5,310 nt of DNA from an uncultured Clostridia bacterium (GTDB taxonomy: Bacteria > Bacillota > Clostridia > Oscillospirales > Ruminococcaceae), in contig CAMWLH010000175.1 in assembly GCA_947175045.1 (NCBI GenBank), positions 1-5,310 on the forward strand, written 5' to 3'. The notes below the pieces were generated by a model, which searched no databases, was not told the DNA's origin, and saw nothing but the letters and a program-made list of their open reading frames with translations. The translations under genes and the position numbers were made by a program. Positions 1 through 5,310 of the stretch are shown here, piece by piece; the first letter of the stretch is position 1, and every line of letters begins with the position of its first letter.

Positions 1-105
1 TAAAAAAACAGGCGGGAGATCGGCAATTTCACTAATTGCACATTTACTCTTGAAACGGCTTTGAAAAAACAGAGCGAAAAACAGGAATTTAACGGAGAAG
101 CAAAA
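1..105. other. Upstream flank of the first gene, no complete gene
   Basis: This stretch holds no complete gene. On the + strand an upstream coding region could end at TAA 33-35 or TGA 62-64, but the visible tails are too short to choose between. The frame of the downstream gene is also open back to position 4. GCAATT (23-28) and AATTGC (34-39) form a perfect 6-bp stem with a 5-nt loop. It lacks a following T-run, so it is at best a weak terminator or an operator-like palindrome. No convincing -35/-10 pair was found, so the downstream gene may be read from a promoter outside the window. Confidence 0.3.
94..100 (+). promoter_or_regulatory. Ribosome-binding site setting the start at 106
   Basis: GGAGAAG lies 5 nt before the ATG at 106. 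It favours that ATG over an in-frame TTG at 61, which has no purine-rich site before it. Confidence 0.6.
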
Positions 106-522
106 ATGGATAGAAATGTATTGATTGAAAACCTGCGAACAACACTTTTGTGGGAAAACGTGTGCGGCTGTATTGAAAACATTAACTATGCGAATGTACT
201 TTTGCAAAAGACGGACTTAGGAAACAATCTTATTGCCGAAAACGCCTCTATTCAGGACAGCGAGGATTTCTATATAACAACCGTTACGGAAAGTGATAAT
301 AAGATCGTTATAGGGTATGAAATGCCGTTTATCCTTTGTGTGAATGGGAAATACAATATTCAGGCAACAGCCGCGGGAGAGTTAAGTATACCCGACACAG
401 AGAGTTATCCGTATGATAAGCATGATTTTTTGTCTATGGGCAAAAAGGAATTGTTGTCTTTCAGCAGTATCATCCGCATTTCCCAAATCATATACAGAGA
501 TGTTGAAATTATAGGTGTATAG
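106..522 (+). CDS. Small AT-rich hypothetical protein
   Basis: This encodes 138 residues from ATG 106 to TAG 520-522. I do not recognise the family. An in-frame TTG at 61 would add 15 lysine- and glutamate-rich residues that look like read-through of the leader, so the ATG is preferred. There is no signal peptide, membrane segment or clear catalytic motif. The N-terminal third looks helical (ENLRTTLLWENV) and contains a CGC pair of cysteines near residues 20-22. The middle and C-terminal parts alternate hydrophobic and polar residues (FYITTVTE, KIVIGYEMPFIL, YNIQATAAGELSIP), which suggests a beta-rich domain of about 90 residues. The codons are clearly more A/T-rich than those of the other genes here, as in many accessory genes. 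It appears to be the last gene of its unit, because a stem-loop follows at 556-584. The open frame and ribosome-binding site make it likely real; its function is unknown. Confidence 0.65.
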   Translation: MDRNVLIENLRTTLLWENVCGCIENINYANVLLQKTDLGNNLIAENASIQDSEDFYITTVTESDNKIVIGYEMPFILCVNGKYNIQATAAGELSIPDTESYPYDKHDFLSMGKKELLSFSSIIRISQIIYRDVEIIGV

Positions 523-555
523 GTATATGGTAATATCATATTGTTGCGGTTTATC

Positions 556-584
556 GGGCAGTTACCTATGACAGATAACTGCTC
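556..584 (+). terminator. Probable terminator after the small hypothetical gene
   Basis: GGGCAGTTA (556-564) pairs with TAACTGCTC (576-584) as nine consecutive pairs, one of them G-U, around an 11-nt loop. The stem starts 33 nt after the stop codon and is followed by a broken T-rich stretch (ATTTGGATATTTTG). The weak T-tract makes it a modest intrinsic terminator, but the position fits. Confidence 0.5.
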
Positions 585-662
585 ATTTGGATATTTTGAA
601 AAACAATTCTACAAACAGACATCAGCGGCACGAAAGGTAAAAGATAAACAGAAAACTCCCTC

Positions 663-691
663 TTGACAGATTTTCAAAAAAATGTTATAAT
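663..691 (+). promoter_or_regulatory. Consensus sigma-A promoter with extended -10
   Basis: TTGACA (663-668) and TATAAT (686-691) both match consensus in all six positions and are separated by exactly 17 nt. TG at 683-684 followed by one base completes an extended -10 (TGTTATAAT). Transcription should start near 698, giving a leader of about 45 nt before the ATG at 743. The promoter follows the terminator of the previous gene, so the downstream gene is an independent unit. No operator-like palindrome overlaps it, so strong constitutive expression is likely. Confidence 0.92.
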
Positions 692-727
692 GTTCATGAC
701 CGACTGAGGTTGACAATTATTAAGGAT

Positions 728-734
728 AAAGGAG
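728..734 (+). promoter_or_regulatory. Ribosome-binding site of the AIM24-family gene
   Basis: AAAGGAG ends 8 nt before the ATG at 743. It rules out the in-frame TTG at 710, which lies upstream of the site and only 12 nt from the predicted transcription start. Confidence 0.88.
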
Positions 735-742
735 TTAAAATT

Positions 743-1414
743 ATGAGGTTTGAAATTAAGGGCGAACCGCTTCCCGTCGTAATCGTGTACCTTGACGCAA
801 ACGAAACCGTCAATTGCCAGAAGGGCGCAATGTCCTGGATGACGCCGAATATGAAGATGGAAACACATACGGGCGGAATCGGCAAAGCGTTCAGCAAAAT
901 GTTCTCGGGCGAATCCATATTTACAAACACTTACGTTTCGGAGGGCGGACCTGGCATGATCGCTTTTGCGTCCAGTTTCCCCGGCTCGATTATCCCGTTT
1001 GATATAAGCAAGGGAGATATGATCGTGCAGAAGTCGGGTTATCTCGCTTCTCAGCCTACGGTCGAGCTGTCGATCGCGTTCCAGAAGAAGCTCGGCGCGG
1101 GATTCTTCGGCGGAGAGGGCTTCATTATGCAGAAGCTCCACGGTCAGGGCATGGCGTTTGTGGAAATCGACGGCTACGTTGTAGAGTACGATCTCCAGGA
1201 CGGTCAGCAGATGCTTATCGATACGGGCTACCTCGCGGCTATGTCCAGCACCTGCAAAATGGATATCCAGCAGGTAAAGGGTATCGGAAACGTGCTCTTC
1301 GGCGGCGAGGGTCTGTTCAACACGGTTGTAACAGGTCCCGGCAAAATCTACCTCCAGACTATGCCCATCAGCAATTTCGCGGGCGCGGTAGCTGCCGTTA
1401 TCCCCAGAAGCTGA
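743..1414 (+). CDS. TIGR00266/AIM24-family protein
   Basis: This encodes 223 residues, about the usual full length for the TIGR00266 (DUF124, AIM24-like) family. The start at 743 is fixed by the AAAGGAG site. The family is widespread in bacteria and named after a yeast mitochondrial protein; its molecular role in bacteria is not established. The recognisable features are glycine-rich turns and a beta-strand-rich sequence. Three copies of one unit are visible: FSGESIF near residue 54, FGGEGFI near 122 and FGGEGLF near 186. Each is followed after about 8-12 residues by a G-x-G or G-G turn and a hydrophobic strand (GMIAFA, GMAFVE, KIYLQT). The N-terminus (MRFEIKGEPLPVVIVYL) is typical of the family. 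There is no signal peptide or clear membrane helix, although the C-terminus (FAGAVAAVI) is small and hydrophobic. It has its own promoter and terminator and converges on the exporter operon, so the neighbours say little about its role. Family assignment is confident; function is not. Confidence 0.92.
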   Translation: MRFEIKGEPLPVVIVYLDANETVNCQKGAMSWMTPNMKMETHTGGIGKAFSKMFSGESIFTNTYVSEGGPGMIAFASSFPGSIIPFDISKGDMIVQKSGYLASQPTVELSIAFQKKLGAGFFGGEGFIMQKLHGQGMAFVEIDGYVVEYDLQDGQQMLIDTGYLAAMSSTCKMDIQQVKGIGNVLFGGEGLFNTVVTGPGKIYLQTMPISNFAGAVAAVIPRS

Positions 1415-1443
1415 TATAAAAAACATCAGAATATAATATCAAC

Positions 1444-1471
1444 AGGGCGGCTTATATACCAAAGCCGCCCT
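1444..1471. terminator. Bidirectional intrinsic terminator between convergent genes
   Basis: AGGGCGGCTT (1444-1453) pairs perfectly with AAGCCGCCCT (1462-1471), giving a 10-bp GC-rich stem with an 8-nt loop. On the + strand it is followed by TTAGATTTATTTGTTT. On the - strand it is followed by a T-rich but interrupted tract (GTTGATATTATATT). It lies 29 nt past the stop of the + strand gene and 14 nt past the stop of the - strand operon, so it can end both transcripts. The tail is better on the + side. Confidence 0.85.
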
Positions 1472-1485
1472 TAGATTTATTTGTT

Positions 1486-3258
1486 TCAGCTCACTGCCTG
1501 CGCGGTGTACAGCTTATAGTAATCTCCCTTTTTCGCCATAAGCTCGTCGTGCGTACCCGCCTCGGTAATTCCCTTGTTGGAAACGTACATTATCCTGTCG
1601 CAGCTGCGGATTGTGGACAGACGGTGCGCGATAATAAAAGACGTGCGTCCTTTCAGAAGATGATCCAGCCCGTTCTGGAGATAACGTTCTGTCTTGGCGT
1701 CGATTGACGACGTAGCCTCGTCCAGCACCAGTATCTTCGGGTCGGAAACTATCGTCCTCGCGAACGCTATAAGCTGCTTCTGCCCCTGTGAAAGCCCTGC
1801 GCCGCGCTCGTTCACTTCGGTTTCATAACCGTCTTTCAGCGACATGATATAGTCATCGATACCGACTATCTTACAGGCGGCGCGCACCTCGTCAAGCGTA
1901 GCGTCAAGCCTGCCGTAGCGCACGTTATCCATCAGCGTTCCGCTGAAAATAAAGCTGTCCTGAAGCATTATTCCCATCTGCGAGCGCAGCGACTTCAGCG
2001 TTACCTTTGAAATATCGCTGTCGTCTATCCTCACTCTGCCGCCGTTTATATTGTAAAAGCGGGATATAAGATTGACTATCGTAGTTTTTCCCGCGCCGGT
2101 AGGTCCCACAAGCGCTATGCTCTCCCCCGCCTTAACGTCAAAGGAAAGGTTTTCAAGAATATTTATGCCCTCCTCATAGGCGAATGTAACATCCTCAAAG
2201 TGAACGTCGCCTATTATCTCGGGCATTTCCACCGCATCGGGAGCGTCGTCGACGGTTATCGGCTCGTCCATCATCTCAAAAATTCTCTCAAGATACGCCA
2301 CCGCGTTGATGAATGTGTTCATAAGATTGGACAGGTTCATCAGCGGCTGCCAGAAACGGGCGGAGTAATCCGTCATTGCAAGTATCGTACCGAGGGACAG
2401 CGTGCCCCTGAACGCGAGCAGTCCCACCGCGAAAATACCCGCGCGCACGGCGATCGACACGGTATCGGTAACGGGCCACACAAGGTTGGAGAACTTGACC
2501 GCCCTCATCCATGACTTGCGGTAGGCGTTTGCCAGTTTGTCGTTTATCTCCTCGCTTTCGTCCTCGCGCGTAAACATCTGGGATATCTTTACCCCGACAA
2601 TGCTTTCATGGAGATAGGCGTTGAGGTTTGAGCTCTTGTTGGATACGCTCTGCCACGCCTTGCGCTGACGGTTCTTGATAAATATCATCACCGCCGCGTA
2701 CAGCGGAAGCCCCGCCATGGTTATCAGCGCCAGCTGCCAGCTTACAAAGAACATGAATATCGTTATGAAAACAAGGTTGAATATCTCCAGAATAAAGTTT
2801 ATAAGACCGTTTGTCATAAGGTCTGAGATGGAATTTATGTAGTTGATTATTCGTGTGAGTATCTTTCCGTGAGGACGGCTGTCGTAATACTCGAAAGACA
2901 ATCTCTGCATATGCTCGAAAAGATCCCTGCGGATATCGTAGACGATATCCTGACCGACCTTTGTCATCATCGTGGAGCGTATTTTAGAGAATATTACACT
3001 GACAACTATGCACAGCAGCACTCCCAGACCACTGAGAAGAAGCTGAGGGATAGTTTCGGTGCTGCCCATATAGTTATCTATCGCGTTCTGAACGATAAGC
3101 GGGGAAAGCAGCCCGATAATAACCGCAACGGCGCTCAGCGTAAGCGACAACGCTATCCTGCCCTTGTACTTTCCCGCATAAATCAGCGAGCGCTTTAAGT
3201 GACGTATGTCGAACGGGGTTTCAAGCTGCTCGTCAATATCGAATTTATTTCGTGCCAT
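1486..3258 (-). CDS. ABC exporter half-transporter, subunit with the catalytic glutamate
   Basis: This 590-residue protein has a type IV (ABCB/MsbA-like) membrane domain followed by an ATPase domain, the usual half-exporter size. About six membrane helices fit residues 34-56, 73-92, 150-172, 174-195, 263-283 and 288-310. ATPase motifs run in order: A-loop Tyr361, Walker A GPTGAGKT 385-392, Q-loop Gln433, signature LSQGQ 489-493, Walker B ILVLDE 509-514 with catalytic Glu514, D-loop SSID 517-520 and H-loop His545. The signature has Gln where LSGGQ has its first Gly. Catalytic residues are intact, so its Walker motifs, with the LSGGQ of the upstream partner, should form the hydrolysing site. 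The ATG at 3258 sits 13 bp after the partner's stop. The pair should form one heterodimeric membrane exporter. TM288, LmrD and BmrD are the comparable subunits in known systems. The substrate (drug, lipid or peptide) cannot be read from the sequence. Confidence 0.96.
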   Translation of the reverse strand: MARNKFDIDEQLETPFDIRHLKRSLIYAGKYKGRIALSLTLSAVAVIIGLLSPLIVQNAIDNYMGSTETIPQLLLSGLGVLLCIVVSVIFSKIRSTMMTKVGQDIVYDIRRDLFEHMQRLSFEYYDSRPHGKILTRIINYINSISDLMTNGLINFILEIFNLVFITIFMFFVSWQLALITMAGLPLYAAVMIFIKNRQRKAWQSVSNKSSNLNAYLHESIVGVKISQMFTREDESEEINDKLANAYRKSWMRAVKFSNLVWPVTDTVSIAVRAGIFAVGLLAFRGTLSLGTILAMTDYSARFWQPLMNLSNLMNTFINAVAYLERIFEMMDEPITVDDAPDAVEMPEIIGDVHFEDVTFAYEEGINILENLSFDVKAGESIALVGPTGAGKTTIVNLISRFYNINGGRVRIDDSDISKVTLKSLRSQMGIMLQDSFIFSGTLMDNVRYGRLDATLDEVRAACKIVGIDDYIMSLKDGYETEVNERGAGLSQGQKQLIAFARTIVSDPKILVLDEATSSIDAKTERYLQNGLDHLLKGRTSFIIAHRLSTIRSCDRIMYVSNKGITEAGTHDELMAKKGDYYKLYTAQAVS

Positions 3259-3260
3259 TA

Positions 3261-3273
3261 TCCTGCCCCCTTT
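3261..3273 (-). promoter_or_regulatory. Ribosome-binding region overlapping the upstream stop codon
   Basis: On the - strand AAAGGGGGCAGGA lies directly before the ATG at 3258. Its first two bases are part of the stop codon (3274-3272) of the upstream exporter gene. This tight arrangement suggests translational coupling, which would help make the two subunits in equal amounts. The match to AGGAGG is imperfect: GGGGG is well spaced and the AGGA is too close. Confidence 0.6.
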
Positions 3274-5011
3274 AAGTCTGCAGATCGTAAACCTCGCGGT
3301 AGTAGCCGTTTTGGCTTATAAGCTCCTCGTGGCTGCCCTGCTCGATTATACGTCCGTTTTCCAGTACGATTATCTTATCTGCGTACCGCGCGGTGGAAAT
3401 TCTCTGCGCTATAATAAGCTTTGTGCATGGGAAATCCAGGTTTGCCAAAGATTCCTGGATATGTTTTTCAGTCTCAAGATCCACCGCCGAGGTGGTGTCG
3501 TCGAGAATAAGTATAGCGGGCTTTACCGCCAGAGCTCTGGCAAGCGATATTCTCTGCTTCTGTCCGCCCGACAGCCCCACGCCGCGCTCTCCCACTATCG
3601 TGTCGTAGCCGTCAGACAGCCTGCGGATAAATCCGTCCGCGTCAGCCGCCTTTGCCACCTTTACAACGTCCTCCTCAGGCATTGAGGTGTCTCCGAAACT
3701 GATATTTCCGTCGATGGTATCGGAATACAGCAGCACGTCCTGCGTGGCAACGCCGATATTTCCGCGGAGCTGCTCCAGCTTAAGCAGGTGGACGCTAAAT
3801 CCGTCGACCCTTACCTCTCCGTCCGTAGGATCATAAATACGCGGTATAAGCTCCGTAAGCGCGGTTTTGCCCGAACCCGTTTCGCCCATAAGCACCACGG
3901 TCTCACCCGGGTTTATCGTGAACGTTACATCGTCCAGCACCTTTGTGTCGCCGTACGCAAAGCTTACATGGTCAAACTCAATCTTACCATCGAATCGCTC
4001 CGGCTTGTCCACCGCGTCGGAGCGGGTGACGATACGCGGGCTTCCGTAATAAATCTCAATTATCTTGTTAGCCGACGCGGTAAAGCGCTGAAGATCGTTC
4101 ACTATATTACCGAGAGTTCTCATCGGGTTGGACAACGTCCATATAAGTCCCGAAAACGCGGTGTATTCACCGAAGGTTATTCTTCCGCCTATTACGAACA
4201 GACCGCCGCATATCAGCATCACTACCGACAGCGACTGCGCCGTTACCTCAAGGTACGGAAAGAATTTCAGCCATGTGAACGCCGCATTTTTGGTAGCCTC
4301 ACAATATTCTTTGCTTATCTCGTCGAATTTTTTTATCTCGTGTTCCTCGCGGGCAAAAGCTTTTATAACGCGGTTTCCCGAGATATTCTCTTCGGCGGCG
4401 GTGTTCATCCGCGACAGCCTTTCACGCTGCTCCACATACATCGGACCGACCTTGCGCTTAAGCAGCCAGGTTATCAGCAATATCACGGGGGTGAGCGCGA
4501 TAAGGCACAGCGCCATCAGCCAGTCTATCGAAAAGAAGAATATCAGCGACGCGCCGAACAGCACCACGCACTCCACCATCGCCTTGATTATCCACGCCAC
4601 CGAGTGCCTCACCATCTCAAGGTCGCCCGAAACGCGGGTCATAATATCTCCCGTGCGATAGAAATTATAAAACCGCGCGTCCTGATCCTCTATATTTCTG
4701 AAAAGAACCTTTCTCACGCGGTATATCAGCGACTGCGAGGATACCTCGAACAGCATGGCGCTGCCGTATTCAATGATTCCTCTCAGCACCGTAAATCCGA
4801 CCATGGCAGCCAGCATGAATATCAGCGTATCGCTGTGGTGCTCCAGGTTATACAGCGCGTTCTCATTGATTATAAACGTATCCGTGATCTGCGAAGTAAA
4901 ATAAGGCGTAATTATAAACATGGACGTGCACAGCACCAACAGCAGCAGACCGCATATGTACTTGACGCGGACGCCCTCCATATTCTTCCATAACCATCTG
5001 AACAGGAACAT
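3272..5011 (-). CDS. ABC exporter half-transporter, subunit with a degenerate ATP site
   Basis: This 579-residue protein has a type IV exporter membrane domain (helices near 18-38, 62-82, 139-160, 162-184, 256-276 and 281-300) followed by an ATPase domain. Motifs: A-loop Tyr353, Walker A GETGSGKT 376-383, Q-loop Gln424, perfect signature LSGGQ 480-484, Walker B ILILDD 500-505 and D-loop SAVD 508-511. Two key residues differ from the norm: Asp505 replaces the catalytic Glu, and Gln536 (IIAQR) replaces the H-loop His. Its own Walker motifs should bind ATP but hydrolyse it poorly, while its LSGGQ serves the partner's active site. TM287, LmrC and BmrC are the known counterparts, also encoded first in their pairs. 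The start at 5011 is chosen because AAGGAGG lies 6 nt upstream. The frame stays open to a GTG at 5155, but those 48 extra residues come from the structured leader. It is co-transcribed with the downstream subunit; substrate unknown. Confidence 0.95.
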   Translation of the reverse strand: MFLFRWLWKNMEGVRVKYICGLLLLVLCTSMFIITPYFTSQITDTFIINENALYNLEHHSDTLIFMLAAMVGFTVLRGIIEYGSAMLFEVSSQSLIYRVRKVLFRNIEDQDARFYNFYRTGDIMTRVSGDLEMVRHSVAWIIKAMVECVVLFGASLIFFFSIDWLMALCLIALTPVILLITWLLKRKVGPMYVEQRERLSRMNTAAEENISGNRVIKAFAREEHEIKKFDEISKEYCEATKNAAFTWLKFFPYLEVTAQSLSVVMLICGGLFVIGGRITFGEYTAFSGLIWTLSNPMRTLGNIVNDLQRFTASANKIIEIYYGSPRIVTRSDAVDKPERFDGKIEFDHVSFAYGDTKVLDDVTFTINPGETVVLMGETGSGKTALTELIPRIYDPTDGEVRVDGFSVHLLKLEQLRGNIGVATQDVLLYSDTIDGNISFGDTSMPEEDVVKVAKAADADGFIRRLSDGYDTIVGERGVGLSGGQKQRISLARALAVKPAILILDDTTSAVDLETEKHIQESLANLDFPCTKLIIAQRISTARYADKIIVLENGRIIEQGSHEELISQNGYYREVYDLQT

Positions 5012-5017
5012 ACTGAT

Positions 5018-5024
5018 CCTCCTT
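5018..5024 (-). promoter_or_regulatory. Ribosome-binding site of the first exporter gene
   Basis: AAGGAGG on the - strand is a full-strength Shine-Dalgarno 6 nt before the ATG at 5011. It decides this start against upstream in-frame GTG codons at 5044 and 5155. It lies only 5 nt downstream of the folded leader segment, so changes in that fold could plausibly affect ribosome access. Confidence 0.9.
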
Positions 5025-5029
5025 ATTTT

Positions 5030-5140
5030 AAAAAATTTTCGCACCGCGCCGAACAAATCGGCGCTATCCCGCTGTAAAAGCTCCGCTCCGCCGGTGCTAC
5101 GTTTCGCTACTCTTTCACAGCGGATCGCGAAAAATTTTCC
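5030..5140 (-). promoter_or_regulatory. Structured leader segment: predicted three-way junction RNA or palindromic repeat
   Basis: Read as - strand RNA, this segment folds by eye into three helices around a tight junction. P1 pairs 5127-5133 with 5036-5042 (7 pairs) and, past one bulged U at 5134, continues with four A-U and two G-U pairs (5135-5140 with 5030-5035). P2 pairs 5112-5124 with 5068-5080 (13 consecutive pairs, two of them G-U) and closes a 31-nt loop. P3 pairs 5058-5064 with 5046-5052 (7 perfect pairs, GCGCCGA/TCGGCGC) around a 5-nt loop. The junction linkers are 2, 3 and 3 nt. The four G-U pairs would be A-C mismatches in + strand RNA, which favours a role in the operon's own transcript. 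The ends also form a 10-bp direct repeat (AAAAATTTTC at 5031-5040 and 5130-5139). It matches no riboswitch class I recognise. A dispersed intergenic repeat is the main alternative. Confidence 0.5.
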
Positions 5141-5238
5141 TGCGCGGGCGGTCACTTTACAACAGCTTTCAGCGCCTTTGCTCCGCGATTGTTTGTTGTT
5201 CTTGATTTTATGGCTTTCGCCGGTAACGATTTAACAAT
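5141..5238. other. Outer part of the exporter leader, no gene seen
   Basis: No start codon with a ribosome-binding site was seen here on the - strand, and no promoter is convincing. The best - strand guess, TTGTTA (5237-5232) with CATAAA (5212-5207), has a 19-nt spacer and weak hexamers. The operon may use a poor or activated promoter here, or be read from further upstream. No intrinsic terminator was seen after the gene ending at 5239. Confidence 0.3.
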
Positions 5239-5310
5239 TTAATTTTTGGCTTCAAACTCTTTTTTCAGCATAGCGTAAACATAAAAATCATCAAAAATAT
5301 TTTCATTCTC
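5239..5310 (-). CDS. 3' end of an unidentified gene, cut by the window edge
   Basis: On the - strand one frame is open from the window edge to TAA at 5241-5239 and gives 23 C-terminal residues ending in YAMLKKEFEAKN. The composition (charged, acidic then lysine-rich, with aromatics) looks like a real soluble protein tail. The other two - strand frames stop within the segment. It runs in the same direction as the exporter genes and ends 227 nt before the first of them, so it could share their transcript. The fragment is too short for any family call. Confidence 0.5.
   Translation of the reverse strand, partial: ENENIFDDFYVYAMLKKEFEAKN

Noticed and set aside
2..64. Possible C-terminal tail of an upstream + strand gene ending in TGA at 62-64
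   Set aside because: All three + strand frames are open for some distance and about 20 codons cannot discriminate between them. No family signal is visible.
674..1426. 250-codon open frame antisense to the AIM24-family gene
   Set aside because: It is a shadow. The opposite strand has a perfect promoter, a ribosome-binding site and a recognised family, while this frame has low-complexity His/Arg/Glu-rich content and no family resemblance.
2200..3685. Several + strand open frames of 70-160 codons
   Set aside because: All overlap the two exporter genes in antisense, and their translations show no recognisable domain.
3788..4993. 401-codon open frame on the + strand
   Set aside because: It lies wholly inside the first exporter gene on the other strand. 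Its Arg/His/Tyr/Gln-rich translation is typical of antisense frames in GC-leaning genes, and no known domain is visible.
5046..5064. P3 hairpin (GCGCCGA/TCGGCGC) as a simple intrinsic terminator of the - strand leader
   Set aside because: The run of six U's begins 10 nt after the stem instead of directly after it, and the exporter ribosome-binding site follows closely, so a plain terminator is unlikely. Attenuation remains possible.
4920..5234. 104-codon + strand open frame covering the leader
   Set aside because: It starts inside the exporter gene in antisense, and its sequence derives from the palindromic segment. It does not look like a protein.
5207..5237. TTGTTA/CATAAA as the exporter promoter
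   Set aside because: The 19-nt spacer and two weak hexamers are not enough to call it.

Overview
This 5.3-kb window looks chromosomal and comes from a Gram-positive, low- to mid-GC bacterium. I infer Clostridia, perhaps Ruminococcus/Oscillospiraceae-like. The evidence is the strong AAAGGAG/AAGGAGG ribosome-binding sites, one near-perfect sigma-A promoter, GC-leaning codon choice in the main genes, and a heterodimeric ABC exporter pair of the type common in Firmicutes. The genus is a guess from style, not a database match.

Layout. Positions 1-600 hold a small, AT-rich, unrecognised gene (106-522, +) followed by a modest stem-loop. Positions 663-1414 hold a self-contained unit on the + strand: a TTGACA-17-TATAAT promoter with an extended -10, a good Shine-Dalgarno and a TIGR00266/AIM24-family protein. 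A GC-rich stem-loop at 1444-1471 separates it from a convergent operon on the - strand and probably terminates both.

The - strand operon fills 5011 to 1486. It encodes two half-transporters (579 aa, then 590 aa), each a type IV exporter membrane domain fused to an ATPase domain, with 13 bp between them. Their motifs diverge in a complementary way. The first has Asp for the catalytic Glu after Walker B and Gln for the H-loop His. The second has LSQGQ for LSGGQ. This is the pattern of TM287/288-, LmrCD- and BmrCD-type heterodimers, with one degenerate and one working ATP site.

The 227-nt leader ahead of the exporter operon (5012-5238) contains the most unusual structure. A segment at about 5030-5140 folds on paper into a compact three-way junction ending just before the ribosome-binding site. 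Four pairs are G-U in the operon's sense RNA but would be mismatches in the other strand. It could be a cis-regulatory leader RNA or a dispersed palindromic repeat. The last 72 bases carry the 3' end of another - strand gene.

No rRNA, tRNA, CRISPR array, transposase or phage gene is visible.
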